Positions 45,130-54,367 of a stretch of DNA of 57,765 nt are shown in pieces. Source of the DNA: Bacteroidota bacterium. Its GTDB lineage: Bacteria; Bacteroidota; Bacteroidia; Flavobacteriales; Flavobacteriaceae. The notes under the pieces are model-generated. The model had not been told where the DNA came from and searched no databases. It was given only the letters and a program-made list of their open reading frames with translations. A program made the translations under genes and the position numbers. Position 1 is the stretch's first letter. The number at the start of each line of letters is the position of its first letter. Location of the stretch: the NCBI GenBank assembly GCA_022562895.1, contig JADFOK010000015.1, positions 1 through 57,765 of the forward strand, written 5' to 3'.

Positions 45130-46911
45130 ATGACAACCGTAACACGTCTTTTTGACTTCCCTTATTATCAACTTGAAAAATATAATCTGTCAAAAAGCCT
45201 GGTAACCAAATATAAAGGCGAATGGAAGGCAACTTCTACTAAAGAATATATAAATAAGGCCAATGCAATAAGTCGGGGACTCCTTAGACTTGGGGTTCAG
45301 CCAAATGATAAAATAGGAATCATTTCTCTTTCTAATCGCACAGAATGGAATATTTGCGATATTGGTATTCTCCAAACTGGTGCTCAGGATGTACCTATTT
45401 ACCCAACTATTACCAAAGATGATTACCAATATATTCTAAACCACAGTGAATGTGTTTATTGCTTTGTTTCATGTACAGAAGTTCTGGAAAAGATAAATAG
45501 TATAAAAGAAAATGTTCCTTCACTTAAAGGAGTTTACAGCTTTGATGAAATTGAAAATTGCTCTCATTGGAGTGAGGTATTAAAATTAGGTAAAGACGAA
45601 AGCAATCAATCTGAATTGAACAAGCGCAAAGCTGCAATAAATGAAGAAGATTTAGCTACCTTAATATATACATCGGGAACAACTGGAAGGCCCAAAGGCG
45701 TCATGCTTTCACATAAGAACATTGTGAGTAATGCAATTTATAGTGCTAAACGGTTACCTATAGAAATAGGAACTATGAAAGCACTAAGTTTTCTTCCTGT
45801 TTGCCATATTTTTGAGAGAATGCTCTTGTATATGTATCAATATTGCGGGGTAAGTATTCACTTTGCCGAATCTATTGAAACCATTAGCCAAAATTTGAAT
45901 GAAATACATCCACAAGTAATGACTTTAGTTCCGCGTTTGCTTGAAAAGGTATATGATAAAATTTATGCCAAAGGTGCAGAATTAAAAGGAATTAAGAAAA
46001 TGCTTTTTTTCTGGGCTGTTGACCTGGGATTAAAATATGAGCCCTATGGAGAAAATGGTTGGTGGTATGAAACCAAACTTAAAATTGCTCGTAAGCTTAT
46101 TTTTAGTAAATGGCAGGATGCTCTTGGGGGTGAACTCAAAATTGTTGCCAGCGGAAGTGCTGCTTTACAACCTAGATTGGCGCGGGTCTTTAATGCTGCT
46201 GGGATACCAATCATGGAAGGTTATGGTCTTACCGAAACCTCTCCGGTTGTTTCTGTAAACGATATGCGAAATAAAGGATTTAGAATTGGAACTGTTGGTA
46301 AACCACTATCTGACACCGAAATAAAAATAGCCCATGATGGAGAAATCCTTATTAAAGGTCCACAAGTAATGATAGGGTATTACAAAGATCCGGAAAAAAC
46401 TTCCAAAGCCATTATTAATGAATATTTCCACACCGGAGATATTGGAGAAATTGATGCAGATGGTTTCTTAAAAATCACCGACCGTAAAAAGGAAATGTTC
46501 AAAACCAGTGGAGGCAAGTATATAGCACCTCAGCTTTTAGAAAATGCTATGAAGCAATCTTTTTTTATTGAACAAATCATGGTGGTAGGTGAAGGAGAAA
46601 AAATGCCTGCTGCTCTCATACAACTCAATTTTGATTTCGTAAATGATTGGGCTAAAAGAAAAGAAATTGATCTAGGTGCTACTTCAGAAGAAATTATTAA
46701 AAACGAAAGGCTGCTAAAAAGAATCCAAAAAGAAGTAGATAAATACAACGAAAAATTTGGAAATTGGGAAAAAATAAAACGTTTCAAACTTACCCCTGAT
46801 GTTTGGAGTATAGATGCCGGTCATCTTACTCCTACTATGAAAATGAAACGTAATGTGATTAAAAAAATGTACATCGATCTGTATAATAAGATCTATGAAC
46901 ATGATTTTTAA
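45130..46911 (+). CDS. Long-chain fatty acid-CoA ligase (AMP-forming)
   Basis: A 593-residue adenylate-forming enzyme that activates fatty acids to acyl-CoA through acyl-AMP. The P-loop is YTSGTTGRPKG (180-190). Further motifs are PVCHIFERML, GYGLTETSPVV and the hinge YFHTGDIGEIDADGFLKITDRKKE, with a C-terminal Lys in the MKMKRNVI tail. The length and the SGxTGxPKG variant fit the FadD15/long-chain group. It stands directly upstream of the marR-led beta-oxidation operon with the same orientation, so it supplies the substrate for that pathway. A separate promoter is implied by the 118-base gap, which holds the MarR-type palindrome. Confidence 0.93.
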   Translation: MTTVTRLFDFPYYQLEKYNLSKSLVTKYKGEWKATSTKEYINKANAISRGLLRLGVQPNDKIGIISLSNRTEWNICDIGILQTGAQDVPIYPTITKDDYQYILNHSECVYCFVSCTEVLEKINSIKENVPSLKGVYSFDEIENCSHWSEVLKLGKDESNQSELNKRKAAINEEDLATLIYTSGTTGRPKGVMLSHKNIVSNAIYSAKRLPIEIGTMKALSFLPVCHIFERMLLYMYQYCGVSIHFAESIETISQNLNEIHPQVMTLVPRLLEKVYDKIYAKGAELKGIKKMLFFWAVDLGLKYEPYGENGWWYETKLKIARKLIFSKWQDALGGELKIVASGSAALQPRLARVFNAAGIPIMEGYGLTETSPVVSVNDMRNKGFRIGTVGKPLSDTEIKIAHDGEILIKGPQVMIGYYKDPEKTSKAIINEYFHTGDIGEIDADGFLKITDRKKEMFKTSGGKYIAPQLLENAMKQSFFIEQIMVVGEGEKMPAALIQLNFDFVNDWAKRKEIDLGATSEEIIKNERLLKRIQKEVDKYNEKFGNWEKIKRFKLTPDVWSIDAGHLTPTMKMKRNVIKKMYIDLYNKIYEHDF

Positions 46912-46990
46912 AAATCACTTCCTTAATACATCATTCTATCTTAATGAGGTAATTTTTATTTATTCCATTCAAAATTTAATATATATTTAC

Positions 46991-47002
46991 TATGCGTGCA
47001 TA
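46991..47002 (+). promoter_or_regulatory. Candidate MarR operator (inverted repeat)
   Basis: TATGC-GT-GCATA is a perfect 5-bp inverted repeat flanked by AT-rich ATATAT arms. It is 12 bases upstream of the marR -7 element, where it would block RNA polymerase. Operators of MarR-family proteins are palindromes of this kind. Direct binding is inference. Confidence 0.5.
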
Positions 47003-47014
47003 ATATATTTTTTG

Positions 47015-47022
47015 TATCTTTG
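47015..47022 (+). promoter_or_regulatory. -7 element TATCTTTG of the marR operon
   Basis: An exact TAnnTTTG match only 7 bases before the marR ATG, so the transcript would have almost no leader. Confidence 0.55.
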
Positions 47023-47029
47023 ATGCGAC

Positions 47030-47479
47030 ATGAAGGAAAAAACAATTGATTTCTTACTTCGTTCCACCTGGATGAGCGTTATTAAAATGTATAACGAAGA
47101 GGCTGGAAAAAAAGGAAGCACCATGGCAACTGGTTTTGCATTAATAAGTATCGACCCCGATAAAGGAACTTCCTCTACTTCATTGGGTCCTAAAATGGGA
47201 ATGGAAGCGACCAGTTTGTCCAGAACACTTAAAACCATGGAGGATAAAGAATTGATTCTTCGTAAACCTAATCCATTAGATGGCAGAGGTGTTATAATTC
47301 ATTTAACTCCCTTTGGAAAAGAAATGAGAGAATATTCAAAACAAGTGGTTATTCGATTTGACGAAGCAGTTAAAGAAGCTATAAAACCTGAGGAACTAAA
47401 AGCATTTAAAAATGTAGCCAATGCTATATTAGAGTTAATAAATTCAAAAAAAATATACATTTCAGATAAAATAGTTTAG
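47030..47479 (+). CDS. MarR family transcriptional regulator
   Basis: A 149-residue winged helix-turn-helix repressor-type protein. The recognition helix is within LGPKMGMEATSLSRTLKTME (about 58-77) and the wing is LILRKPNPLDGRGVIIHLTPFGKEM. It is the first gene of an operon with beta-oxidation genes and is separated from the next gene by only 3 bases. Together with the palindrome upstream this suggests control of its own operon, probably with a fatty acyl-CoA as ligand, as in other fad regulators; ligand and targets are inference. Confidence 0.9.
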   Translation: MKEKTIDFLLRSTWMSVIKMYNEEAGKKGSTMATGFALISIDPDKGTSSTSLGPKMGMEATSLSRTLKTMEDKELILRKPNPLDGRGVIIHLTPFGKEMREYSKQVVIRFDEAVKEAIKPEELKAFKNVANAILELINSKKIYISDKIV

Positions 47480-47482
47480 AGG

Positions 47483-49891
47483 ATGTCTAAAAGAAGAATA
47501 AATAAAGTAGCTGTTATTGGTTCAGGAATTATGGGAAGTGGTATCGCTTGTCATTTCGCCAATATAGGTGTAGAAGTATTGTTACTTGATATTATCCCTT
47601 TCGAAATAAATGAAAAGGAAAAAGCTAAAGGACTTACCCTGGAGAATAAAGTAGTTAGAAATCGAATAGTGAATGACTCTTTATCTAGCTCAATAAAATC
47701 AAGACCTGCACCATTATATCATAAAAATTTTTCGAGTCGTATAACTACAGGAAATCTAGAAGATGATATTGACAAAGTAAAAGAGGTAGATTGGATTATA
47801 GAGGTTGTTGTTGAACGCCTTGATATTAAACAACAGGTTTTTGAAAATATTGAGAAACACCGTACACCGGGAACTTTAATTACAAGCAATACTTCGGGTA
47901 TTCCCATTAAGTTTATGAATGAAGGTCGTAGTGATGATTTTCAGAAACATTTTTGTGGCACTCACTTTTTCAATCCGCCACGGTATTTAAATTTGTTTGA
48001 AATCATTCCGGGACCAAGTACCTCACAAGAAGTATTGGACTTTCTAAATGATTACGGAGAACAATTCCTTGGAAAGACTTCTGTAATTGCAAAAGACACT
48101 CCTGCATTTATAGGAAATAGAATAGGAATTTATGGAATTCAAAGTTTATTTCATCTAGTTAATGACCTCGGGTTAACCGTTGAAGAAGTTGACAAATTAA
48201 CCGGTCCCGTAATTGGCCGCCCAAAATCGGCTACTTTCCGTACCGTTGATGTGGTTGGACTTGACACTTTAGTACACGTTGCTAATGGCCTGTATGAAAA
48301 TTTACCGAATGACGAGGAACTTGAGGTTTTTAAACTTCCCGATTTCATCAATACCATGATTAAAAATAATTGGTTGGGTAGTAAAACAGGACAAGGTTTT
48401 TATAAAAAAGTTAAAAATGATGATGGTAGCAGTGAGATTTTGGTAATGGATCTTTCTACATTTGAATACCAAAAAAAGAAAAGGGCCTCTTTTGATACTT
48501 TGGAACTTACCAAATCTATAGATAAAGTAATTGACCGTTTTAAAGTTTTAGTAAAAGGAAAAGATAAAGCGGGTGAGTTTTACCGAATGAATTTTGGTGC
48601 TATGTTTGGATACTCCTCAAAGCGTATTCCTGAAATTACCAACGAGCTTTACAAAATAGATGCAGCCATGAAAGCTGGTTATGGTTGGGAACATGGTCCT
48701 TTTGAAATTTGGGATGCTATTGGTGTACTTGAAGGAATTCAATTAATAAAAGATCTCGGTAAAGAACCCGATACCTGGGTAAATAAAATGCTGGAAGCCG
48801 GAATCAAGTCTTTTTATACGATTAAAAACGGTGCTACCTATTATTATGATATTCCAAAGAAAAAATATATAAAAATTCCGGGACAGGATGCTTTTATTAT
48901 TCTGAATAACATAAGAAAATCTAAGGAAGTCTTTAAAAACAGTGGTGTTGTTATTGAAGATCTTGGCGATGGAATTTTAAATGTAGAATTCCAATCTAAA
49001 ATGAATACTATCGGAGGTGATGTTTTAGCTGGATTGAATAAGGCAATTGATATTGCAGAAAAAGATTTTGATGGACTTGTAGTTGGAAACCAAGGACCAA
49101 ATTTTTCAGTAGGTGCCAATATAGGAATGATTTTTATGATGGCAGTCGAGCAGGAATACGACGAGTTGAATATGGCAGTGAAATATTTTCAAGATACCTG
49201 TATGCGTCTTCGTTATTCGTCTATTCCAACGGTGGTAGCTCCACACGGTATGACTCTTGGTGGTGGATGCGAAATGACCATGCATGCAGATCGAGTGGTT
49301 GCTGCAGCCGAAAGTTACATTGGATTAGTTGAGTTTGGAGTAGGTGTAATTCCCGGTGGTGGTGGTTCTAAAGAAATGACCCTACGCGCCAGTGATACTT
49401 TCCATAAAAATGATGTTGAACTAAATGTACTTCAGGAATATTTTCTGGCAATAGGAATGGCAAAAGTTTCAACTTCGGCGTATGAAGCCTATGATACAGG
49501 TATACTCCAGAAAGGAAAAGATATCGTAATTGTGAATAAAGACAGACAAATCGCAACTTCCAAAGCAGTTGCCCGCTTTATGGCAGATCAGGGCTATACT
49601 ATGCCAACAAGAAGAAAGGACATAAAAGTACTTGGCAAACAAGCGTTGGGTATGTTCCTGGTTGGAACTGATTCTATGCAAGCTGGTAAATACATAAGTG
49701 AACACGACAAAAAGATAGCTAATAAACTAGCCTATGTGATGTCTGGGGGCGATCTTTCTGAACCCACTTATGTAAGTGAACAATATTTATTGGACATTGA
49801 AAGAGAAGCATTTTTAAGTCTTTGTACCGAACGTAAAACATTGGAACGCATAGAACATATGCTAAAGAAAGGGAAACCATTAAGAAATTAA
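47483..49891 (+). CDS. 3-hydroxyacyl-CoA dehydrogenase / enoyl-CoA hydratase, FadN-like
   Basis: An 802-residue bifunctional beta-oxidation enzyme. The N-terminal dehydrogenase starts with a Rossmann fold (GSGIMGSGIA, 13-22) and carries CGTHFFNPPRYLNLFEIIPG and KDTPAFIGNRIG. The C-terminal hydratase (about 490-690) has GANIGMIFMMA and GMTLGGGCEMTMHADRVVAA, with catalytic Glu residues in GGCEM and in VEFGVGVIPGGGGSKEM. The dehydrogenase-first order matches B. subtilis FadN, not E. coli FadB. It works with the thiolase and acyl-CoA dehydrogenase encoded downstream, as in the fadNAE operon. Start ATG 47483 is 3 bases after marR. Confidence 0.93.
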   Translation: MSKRRINKVAVIGSGIMGSGIACHFANIGVEVLLLDIIPFEINEKEKAKGLTLENKVVRNRIVNDSLSSSIKSRPAPLYHKNFSSRITTGNLEDDIDKVKEVDWIIEVVVERLDIKQQVFENIEKHRTPGTLITSNTSGIPIKFMNEGRSDDFQKHFCGTHFFNPPRYLNLFEIIPGPSTSQEVLDFLNDYGEQFLGKTSVIAKDTPAFIGNRIGIYGIQSLFHLVNDLGLTVEEVDKLTGPVIGRPKSATFRTVDVVGLDTLVHVANGLYENLPNDEELEVFKLPDFINTMIKNNWLGSKTGQGFYKKVKNDDGSSEILVMDLSTFEYQKKKRASFDTLELTKSIDKVIDRFKVLVKGKDKAGEFYRMNFGAMFGYSSKRIPEITNELYKIDAAMKAGYGWEHGPFEIWDAIGVLEGIQLIKDLGKEPDTWVNKMLEAGIKSFYTIKNGATYYYDIPKKKYIKIPGQDAFIILNNIRKSKEVFKNSGVVIEDLGDGILNVEFQSKMNTIGGDVLAGLNKAIDIAEKDFDGLVVGNQGPNFSVGANIGMIFMMAVEQEYDELNMAVKYFQDTCMRLRYSSIPTVVAPHGMTLGGGCEMTMHADRVVAAAESYIGLVEFGVGVIPGGGGSKEMTLRASDTFHKNDVELNVLQEYFLAIGMAKVSTSAYEAYDTGILQKGKDIVIVNKDRQIATSKAVARFMADQGYTMPTRRKDIKVLGKQALGMFLVGTDSMQAGKYISEHDKKIANKLAYVMSGGDLSEPTYVSEQYLLDIEREAFLSLCTERKTLERIEHMLKKGKPLRN

Positions 49892-49923
49892 AAATAAGTA
49901 CCAAGTATTATAAAATAATTTAA

Positions 49924-51114
49924 ATGAAAACAGCTTACATAGTAAAGGCATATAGAACGGCAGTAGGAAAAGCTCCTCGGGGATTATTCAGATTTAAAAG
50001 ACCGGACGAGTTAGCTGCAGAAACCATCCAATATTTAATGAATGAATTGCCACAGTTAGATAAAACCCGTATCGATGACGTAATGGTAGGAAACGCCATG
50101 CCGGAAGCCGAACAAGGTTTAAATATGGCTCGTCTAATCTCCTTAATGGGACTTAAAATTGAAGACGTTCCCGGAGTTACCGTAAATCGGTATTGTGCTT
50201 CAGGAATTGAAACCATTGCCATGGCAACTGCAAAGATACAAAGCGGAATGGCAGATTGCATTATCGCCGGGGGTGTCGAAAGTATGAGTTACATCCCCAT
50301 GGGAGGTTACAAGCCAACTCCAGATTACAAACTTGTGAATCAAGGACATGAAGATTATTATTGGGGAATGGGACTTACGGCAGAAGCTGTTGCTACTCAG
50401 TTTAAGGTCTCTCGGGAAGATCAGGATGAGTTTGCATATAATTCACATATGAAAGCTTTAAATGCACAAGCCGAAAATCGATTTCAAGATCAAATAGTTC
50501 CTATAGAAATTGAACACACTTTTGTAAACAATGAAGGCAAAAAAGAAACCAAAAATTATACGGTAACTAAAGACGAAGGACCTCGTGCTGGAACATCTTT
50601 AAAAGCTCTGGCAAATTTACGCCCTGTATTTGCATCCGGAGGAAGTGTAACCGCAGGAAATTCATCACAGATGAGTGATGGTGCAGCTTTTGTAATGGTA
50701 ATGAGTGAAGAAATGGTAAAAGAGCTAAACCTTGAACCCATTGCTCGTATGGTCAATTTTGCTGCCGCAGGTGTAGAACCTAGAATTATGGGAATTGGTC
50801 CCGTAAAAGCTATTCCAAAAGCATTAAAACAAGCAGGTTTAAAACAAGATGAAATCGATTTAATTGAACTTAATGAAGCCTTTGCTTCACAGTCCCTTGC
50901 CGTTATTAGAGAATTAGATCTAAATCAGGAGATTGTAAATGTAAACGGAGGTGCCATAGCTTTAGGACATCCTTTAGGTTGCACTGGAGCAAAGCTTTCG
51001 ACACAACTTTTTGATGAAATGCAAAAAAGAGATATGAAAGGAAAATATGGTATGGTTACTATGTGTGTTGGTACCGGACAAGGTGCAGCTGGAATTTATG
51101 AGTTTTTAAATTAA
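49924..51114 (+). CDS. Acetyl-CoA C-acyltransferase (thiolase), FadA-like
   Basis: A 396-residue thiolase that cleaves 3-ketoacyl-CoA with CoA to acetyl-CoA and a shortened acyl-CoA. Catalytic residues are Cys91 (NRYCASGIET), His349 (ALGHPLGCTGAK) and Cys381 (MCVGTGQGAA). The length equals the standard family. It lies 32 bases downstream of the FadN-like gene and 13 bases before the acyl-CoA dehydrogenase, in one operon under the MarR-type regulator. The direction of the reaction is inferred from this context rather than from sequence. Confidence 0.93.
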   Translation: MKTAYIVKAYRTAVGKAPRGLFRFKRPDELAAETIQYLMNELPQLDKTRIDDVMVGNAMPEAEQGLNMARLISLMGLKIEDVPGVTVNRYCASGIETIAMATAKIQSGMADCIIAGGVESMSYIPMGGYKPTPDYKLVNQGHEDYYWGMGLTAEAVATQFKVSREDQDEFAYNSHMKALNAQAENRFQDQIVPIEIEHTFVNNEGKKETKNYTVTKDEGPRAGTSLKALANLRPVFASGGSVTAGNSSQMSDGAAFVMVMSEEMVKELNLEPIARMVNFAAAGVEPRIMGIGPVKAIPKALKQAGLKQDEIDLIELNEAFASQSLAVIRELDLNQEIVNVNGGAIALGHPLGCTGAKLSTQLFDEMQKRDMKGKYGMVTMCVGTGQGAAGIYEFLN

Positions 51115-51127
51115 GAAATTAACAATA

Positions 51128-52939
51128 ATGGAAACAAAAGAAAATAAAGAAATGCTTAGAGGAGGTCAATTTATAGTAAAGGAAACTTTATGTGAAGATG
51201 TATTTACCCCCGAGGATTTTTCAGAAGAACAAAAAATGATGCGAGATTCTGTAAAAGAATTTGTAGATCGTGAAATTTGGCCAAAAAAGGATAGGTTCGA
51301 GAAAAAAGACTATGCCTTAACTGAAGATATAATGAAGCAAGCAGGAGAACTTGGCTTGTTAGGTGTTTCTATTCCCGAAGAGTATGGTGGATTGGGAATG
51401 GGCTTTGTTACCTCTATGTTGGTATGCGATTATATTTCTGGAGCAACAGGATCAATAGCAACAGCATTCGGAGCTCATACAGGAATTGGTACCATGCCTA
51501 TTGTTTTATATGGTACCGAAGAACAAAAGAAAAAATATGTACCTAAACTTGCAAAAGGAGAATGGTTTGGATCTTATTGCCTTACTGAACCAGGTGCCGG
51601 AAGTGATGCGAATAGTGGAAAAACAAAAGCAGTTCTCTCAGATGATGGCAAACATTACAAAATAAGCGGTCAGAAAATGTGGATTACTAACGCAGGATTT
51701 GCAACTATTTTTATAGTATTTGCTCGTATAGAAAATGATGAAAACATTAGCTGTTTTATAGTTGAATACGATCCTGAAAACCCAAATGGAATGACTTTTG
51801 GTAAAGAAGAACATAAGCTTGGTATTCACGCTTCCTCTACCCGACAGGTATTTTTTAGTGAGACTATTGTTCCTGTAGAAAACATGCTTTCAGAGCGTGG
51901 TAATGGATTTAAAATTGCCATAAATTCTCTTAATATTGGACGCGTAAAACTTGCCGGTGCTTGTTTAGATGCGCAGCGTCGAATTATTGATGGATCCGTA
52001 AAATATGCCAATGAGCGCATTCAATTTAATAGGCCCATTGCAAAATTTGGTGCTATAAAAATGAAATTAGCCGAAATGGCGACTTCATCTTATGCCGGTG
52101 AAAGTGCTTGCTACCGGGTTGCCATGAATATCGAAGAGCGTATTGCTATTAGAATGAGAGACGGGAACTCTCATGAAGAAGCCAAATTAAAAGGCGTAGA
52201 AGAATATGCCATCGAATGTTCTTTAGTAAAGGTTTCTCTTTCCGAAGACATGCAAGAGTGTAGTGATGAGGGTATTCAAATTTTTGGTGGAATGGGATTT
52301 AGTGCAGAAACACCTATGGAAGCCGCCTGGAGAGATGCAAGAATTACACGAATCTATGAAGGCACCAACGAAATAAACCGAATGTTAGCCGTAGGAATGT
52401 TGATGAAAAAAGCATTTAAAGGTCATGTAGATCTGTTAGGCCCCACCAAGGCTGTTGCAGACGAACTTACAGGAATACCCTCTTTTGAAACACCAGATTA
52501 TTCTGCATTGCTTTCAGAAGAAAAAGATATGATAAAAAAACTTAAGAAAGTTTTTTTAATGGTTGCAGGAAATGCTGTACAAAAATATGGAACAGAACTA
52601 GAAGAACATCAACAAATTTTAATGGCTTTTTCAGATATACTCATTGAAATCTACATGGCTGAAAGCTCCATACTACGTGCTGAAAAAAATGCCGGACGTT
52701 TTGGTGAAAAAAATCAAAAAGAACAAATTGCTATGGCGAAATTATATTTATACCATACCGTAGATACCGTAGCTCAAAAAGCCAAAGAAGCTATTGTTTC
52801 AATTGCTGAAGGTGATGAACAACGAATGATGCTTATGGGCTTAAAACGGTTTACTAAATACCAAAATCAGCCTAACGTGGTTGCTTTACGAAATATAATT
52901 GCAGATAAAGTTATACAAGAGAACACATATCCATTTTAA
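51128..52939 (+). CDS. Acyl-CoA dehydrogenase, FadE-like (long form)
   Basis: A 603-residue FAD-dependent dehydrogenase that starts beta-oxidation by making trans-2-enoyl-CoA. It has the usual N-terminal and middle domains (WFGSYCLTEPGAGSDANSGK, KMWITNAGFATIFIVFARI) and the C-terminal helical domain (FGGMGFSAETPMEAAWRDAR) with the catalytic Glu in RIYEGTNEINRML. About 200 residues after that motif are extra relative to short acyl-CoA dehydrogenases, as in FadE of B. subtilis. It is the last gene of the operon, followed by a strong terminator. Electron transfer flavoprotein genes are not in this window. Confidence 0.93.
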   Translation: METKENKEMLRGGQFIVKETLCEDVFTPEDFSEEQKMMRDSVKEFVDREIWPKKDRFEKKDYALTEDIMKQAGELGLLGVSIPEEYGGLGMGFVTSMLVCDYISGATGSIATAFGAHTGIGTMPIVLYGTEEQKKKYVPKLAKGEWFGSYCLTEPGAGSDANSGKTKAVLSDDGKHYKISGQKMWITNAGFATIFIVFARIENDENISCFIVEYDPENPNGMTFGKEEHKLGIHASSTRQVFFSETIVPVENMLSERGNGFKIAINSLNIGRVKLAGACLDAQRRIIDGSVKYANERIQFNRPIAKFGAIKMKLAEMATSSYAGESACYRVAMNIEERIAIRMRDGNSHEEAKLKGVEEYAIECSLVKVSLSEDMQECSDEGIQIFGGMGFSAETPMEAAWRDARITRIYEGTNEINRMLAVGMLMKKAFKGHVDLLGPTKAVADELTGIPSFETPDYSALLSEEKDMIKKLKKVFLMVAGNAVQKYGTELEEHQQILMAFSDILIEIYMAESSILRAEKNAGRFGEKNQKEQIAMAKLYLYHTVDTVAQKAKEAIVSIAEGDEQRMMLMGLKRFTKYQNQPNVVALRNIIADKVIQENTYPF

Positions 52940-52986
52940 GGATCTAATGTCAATTTGTGCACCGTCTGGATGCAATTCATAACAAT

Positions 52987-53016
52987 AAACCGCCCTATAA
53001 AATGGCGGTTTTTTTA
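52987..53016 (+). terminator. Terminator of the beta-oxidation operon
   Basis: The stem AAACCGCC/GGCGGTTT (52987-52994 with 53004-53011) is followed by a T run to 53015. Confidence 0.85.
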
Positions 53017-53083
53017 TATTAAAACTAAATTTAAAAAACAATTTTCACATAAATATTAAAGTGATAAGTATTAATAAATTGAA

Positions 53084-53114
53084 TTGTTTTATCCTTTCCA
53101 AAGTTTTATTTTTG
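53084..53114 (+). promoter_or_regulatory. Probable promoter of the small membrane protein
   Basis: TTG (53084-53086), a 20-nt spacer and TATTTTTG (53107-53114). It rules out the upstream TTG at 53084 as a start and supports the codon at 53132. Confidence 0.5.
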
Positions 53115-53131
53115 TAGTATTAAAGTACATT

Positions 53132-53407
53132 TTGGAGAAAACAACAAATTTATTTGATAAACTGAATTATATATGGGAAAAACCCAAAGGATTAATACTT
53201 GTATTAATTAATTCTCTATTTGTATATTTTATATTTATTGTTGATCGTATAAAAGAATTACTTTCGTTTTCTCTTGAAATTTATTACATATTTATTCCAA
53301 TATTAATATTATTAATTATTTTTTTCTTTTGGATGATTAATACTAATAGGCTGAATTGGATTAAGAGAAAAAAAATTACAATTGGTTTATTTATAAAAAA
53401 GGTATAA
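53132..53407 (+). CDS. Small two-helix membrane protein, unknown
   Basis: A 91-residue protein starting at TTG 53132 with two membrane helices (LILVLINSLFVYFIFIV, near 22-38, and YYIFIPILILLIIFFFWM, near 52-70) and a basic tail (RLNWIKRKKITIGLFIKKV). I do not recognise the family. The amphipathic N-terminus, two helices and a tail ending in a beta-strand-like stretch resemble the anchor part of larger sensory proteins, so this could be a truncated gene. A promoter-like sequence upstream suggests that it is expressed. No further domain follows the stop codon. The TTG start is uncertain. Confidence 0.45.
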   Translation: MEKTTNLFDKLNYIWEKPKGLILVLINSLFVYFIFIVDRIKELLSFSLEIYYIFIPILILLIIFFFWMINTNRLNWIKRKKITIGLFIKKV

Positions 53408-53480
53408 AAAATGATTTCTTATTTTTTTACAAATAGATTACCTTAAAAACTTCCCTATCTTTCAACAAATTAATTGAAAA

Positions 53481-54359
53481 ATGTTAAAAAATATTTTTGC
53501 TTTTTCTTTAGTACTCTTACCCCATTTACTTTTTTCTCAATCCAACACCGAGGTCTATCTCTTCGATTTGATTACTTCTGAAACAGGATTAGAACTTACA
53601 AATATGATTAATGTTTCCAATAACCCGGGGTACGACAATCAACCCTCTTTTATTTATGAGGATATACTGCTTTTTGCAGGTAACAATGACGGTCAAACTG
53701 ATATTGCTCAATACAATATAGAAACCAAAATTAGGTCATGGCTAAATACCCAAACGGATGGAGGTGAGTATTCTCCTCAAAAATTACCGTCCGGGGATGA
53801 TGTAGCCGCTGTAAGACTAGATCTGGATGGCCTGCAACGTTTATACACCTACAATTCCTCTAATGAGAATCCTGTGATGGTTATAGATGGACTTGCAGTT
53901 GCTTACTTTCTCTTTTACAATGACAATATATTAATTTCGGCCGTGTTGGGAGACGGTACATTAGATCTGGTAATATCAAACTTAAATGAAAAAACCAATG
54001 ATACTTTATTGGTGGACGTAGGGAGGTCTATTCACAAAGTCCCGTTTAAAAAGTCTATAAGTTATACGGCAATAAATGAAGAAAAAAATCATGATTTGTA
54101 TTTATTGGATATCGATGGCAACCTTGAAAGTTATTTTGTCTGTCAACTACCTATTGGTGTGCAAGATTATATTTGGCTCAATGAAACACAAATCCTCATT
54201 GGAAGTAAAAATAAACTCTATGTGTATAATACCCTGGATATTCAGGAATGGAAAGAAGTTGCATCTTTAGAAGATTATCAAATAGCAAACATAACTCGCC
54301 TTGCCGTGAACCCGAAAGGTACTAAATTGGCAGTAGTTGGTGAGCCTTTAACTAAATAG
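53481..54359 (+). CDS. TolB-like beta-propeller protein, exported
   Basis: A 292-residue protein with a signal peptide (about 1-20, LLFSQSN). The body has repeated blade-like stretches (YDNQPSFIYEDILLFAGNNDGQTDIAQYNI, PQKLPSGDDVAAVRLDLDG, NPKGTKLAVVGE) of the TolB/WD40-like propeller type seen in flavobacterial proteins. It has no catalytic signature. It is the first of four genes with gaps of 8 and 1 bases and one overlap, ending in two metallopeptidases, so it may help them or present substrates; this is inference. Confidence 0.75.
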   Translation: MLKNIFAFSLVLLPHLLFSQSNTEVYLFDLITSETGLELTNMINVSNNPGYDNQPSFIYEDILLFAGNNDGQTDIAQYNIETKIRSWLNTQTDGGEYSPQKLPSGDDVAAVRLDLDGLQRLYTYNSSNENPVMVIDGLAVAYFLFYNDNILISAVLGDGTLDLVISNLNEKTNDTLLVDVGRSIHKVPFKKSISYTAINEEKNHDLYLLDIDGNLESYFVCQLPIGVQDYIWLNETQILIGSKNKLYVYNTLDIQEWKEVASLEDYQIANITRLAVNPKGTKLAVVGEPLTK

Positions 54360-54367
54360 AAATTTTT

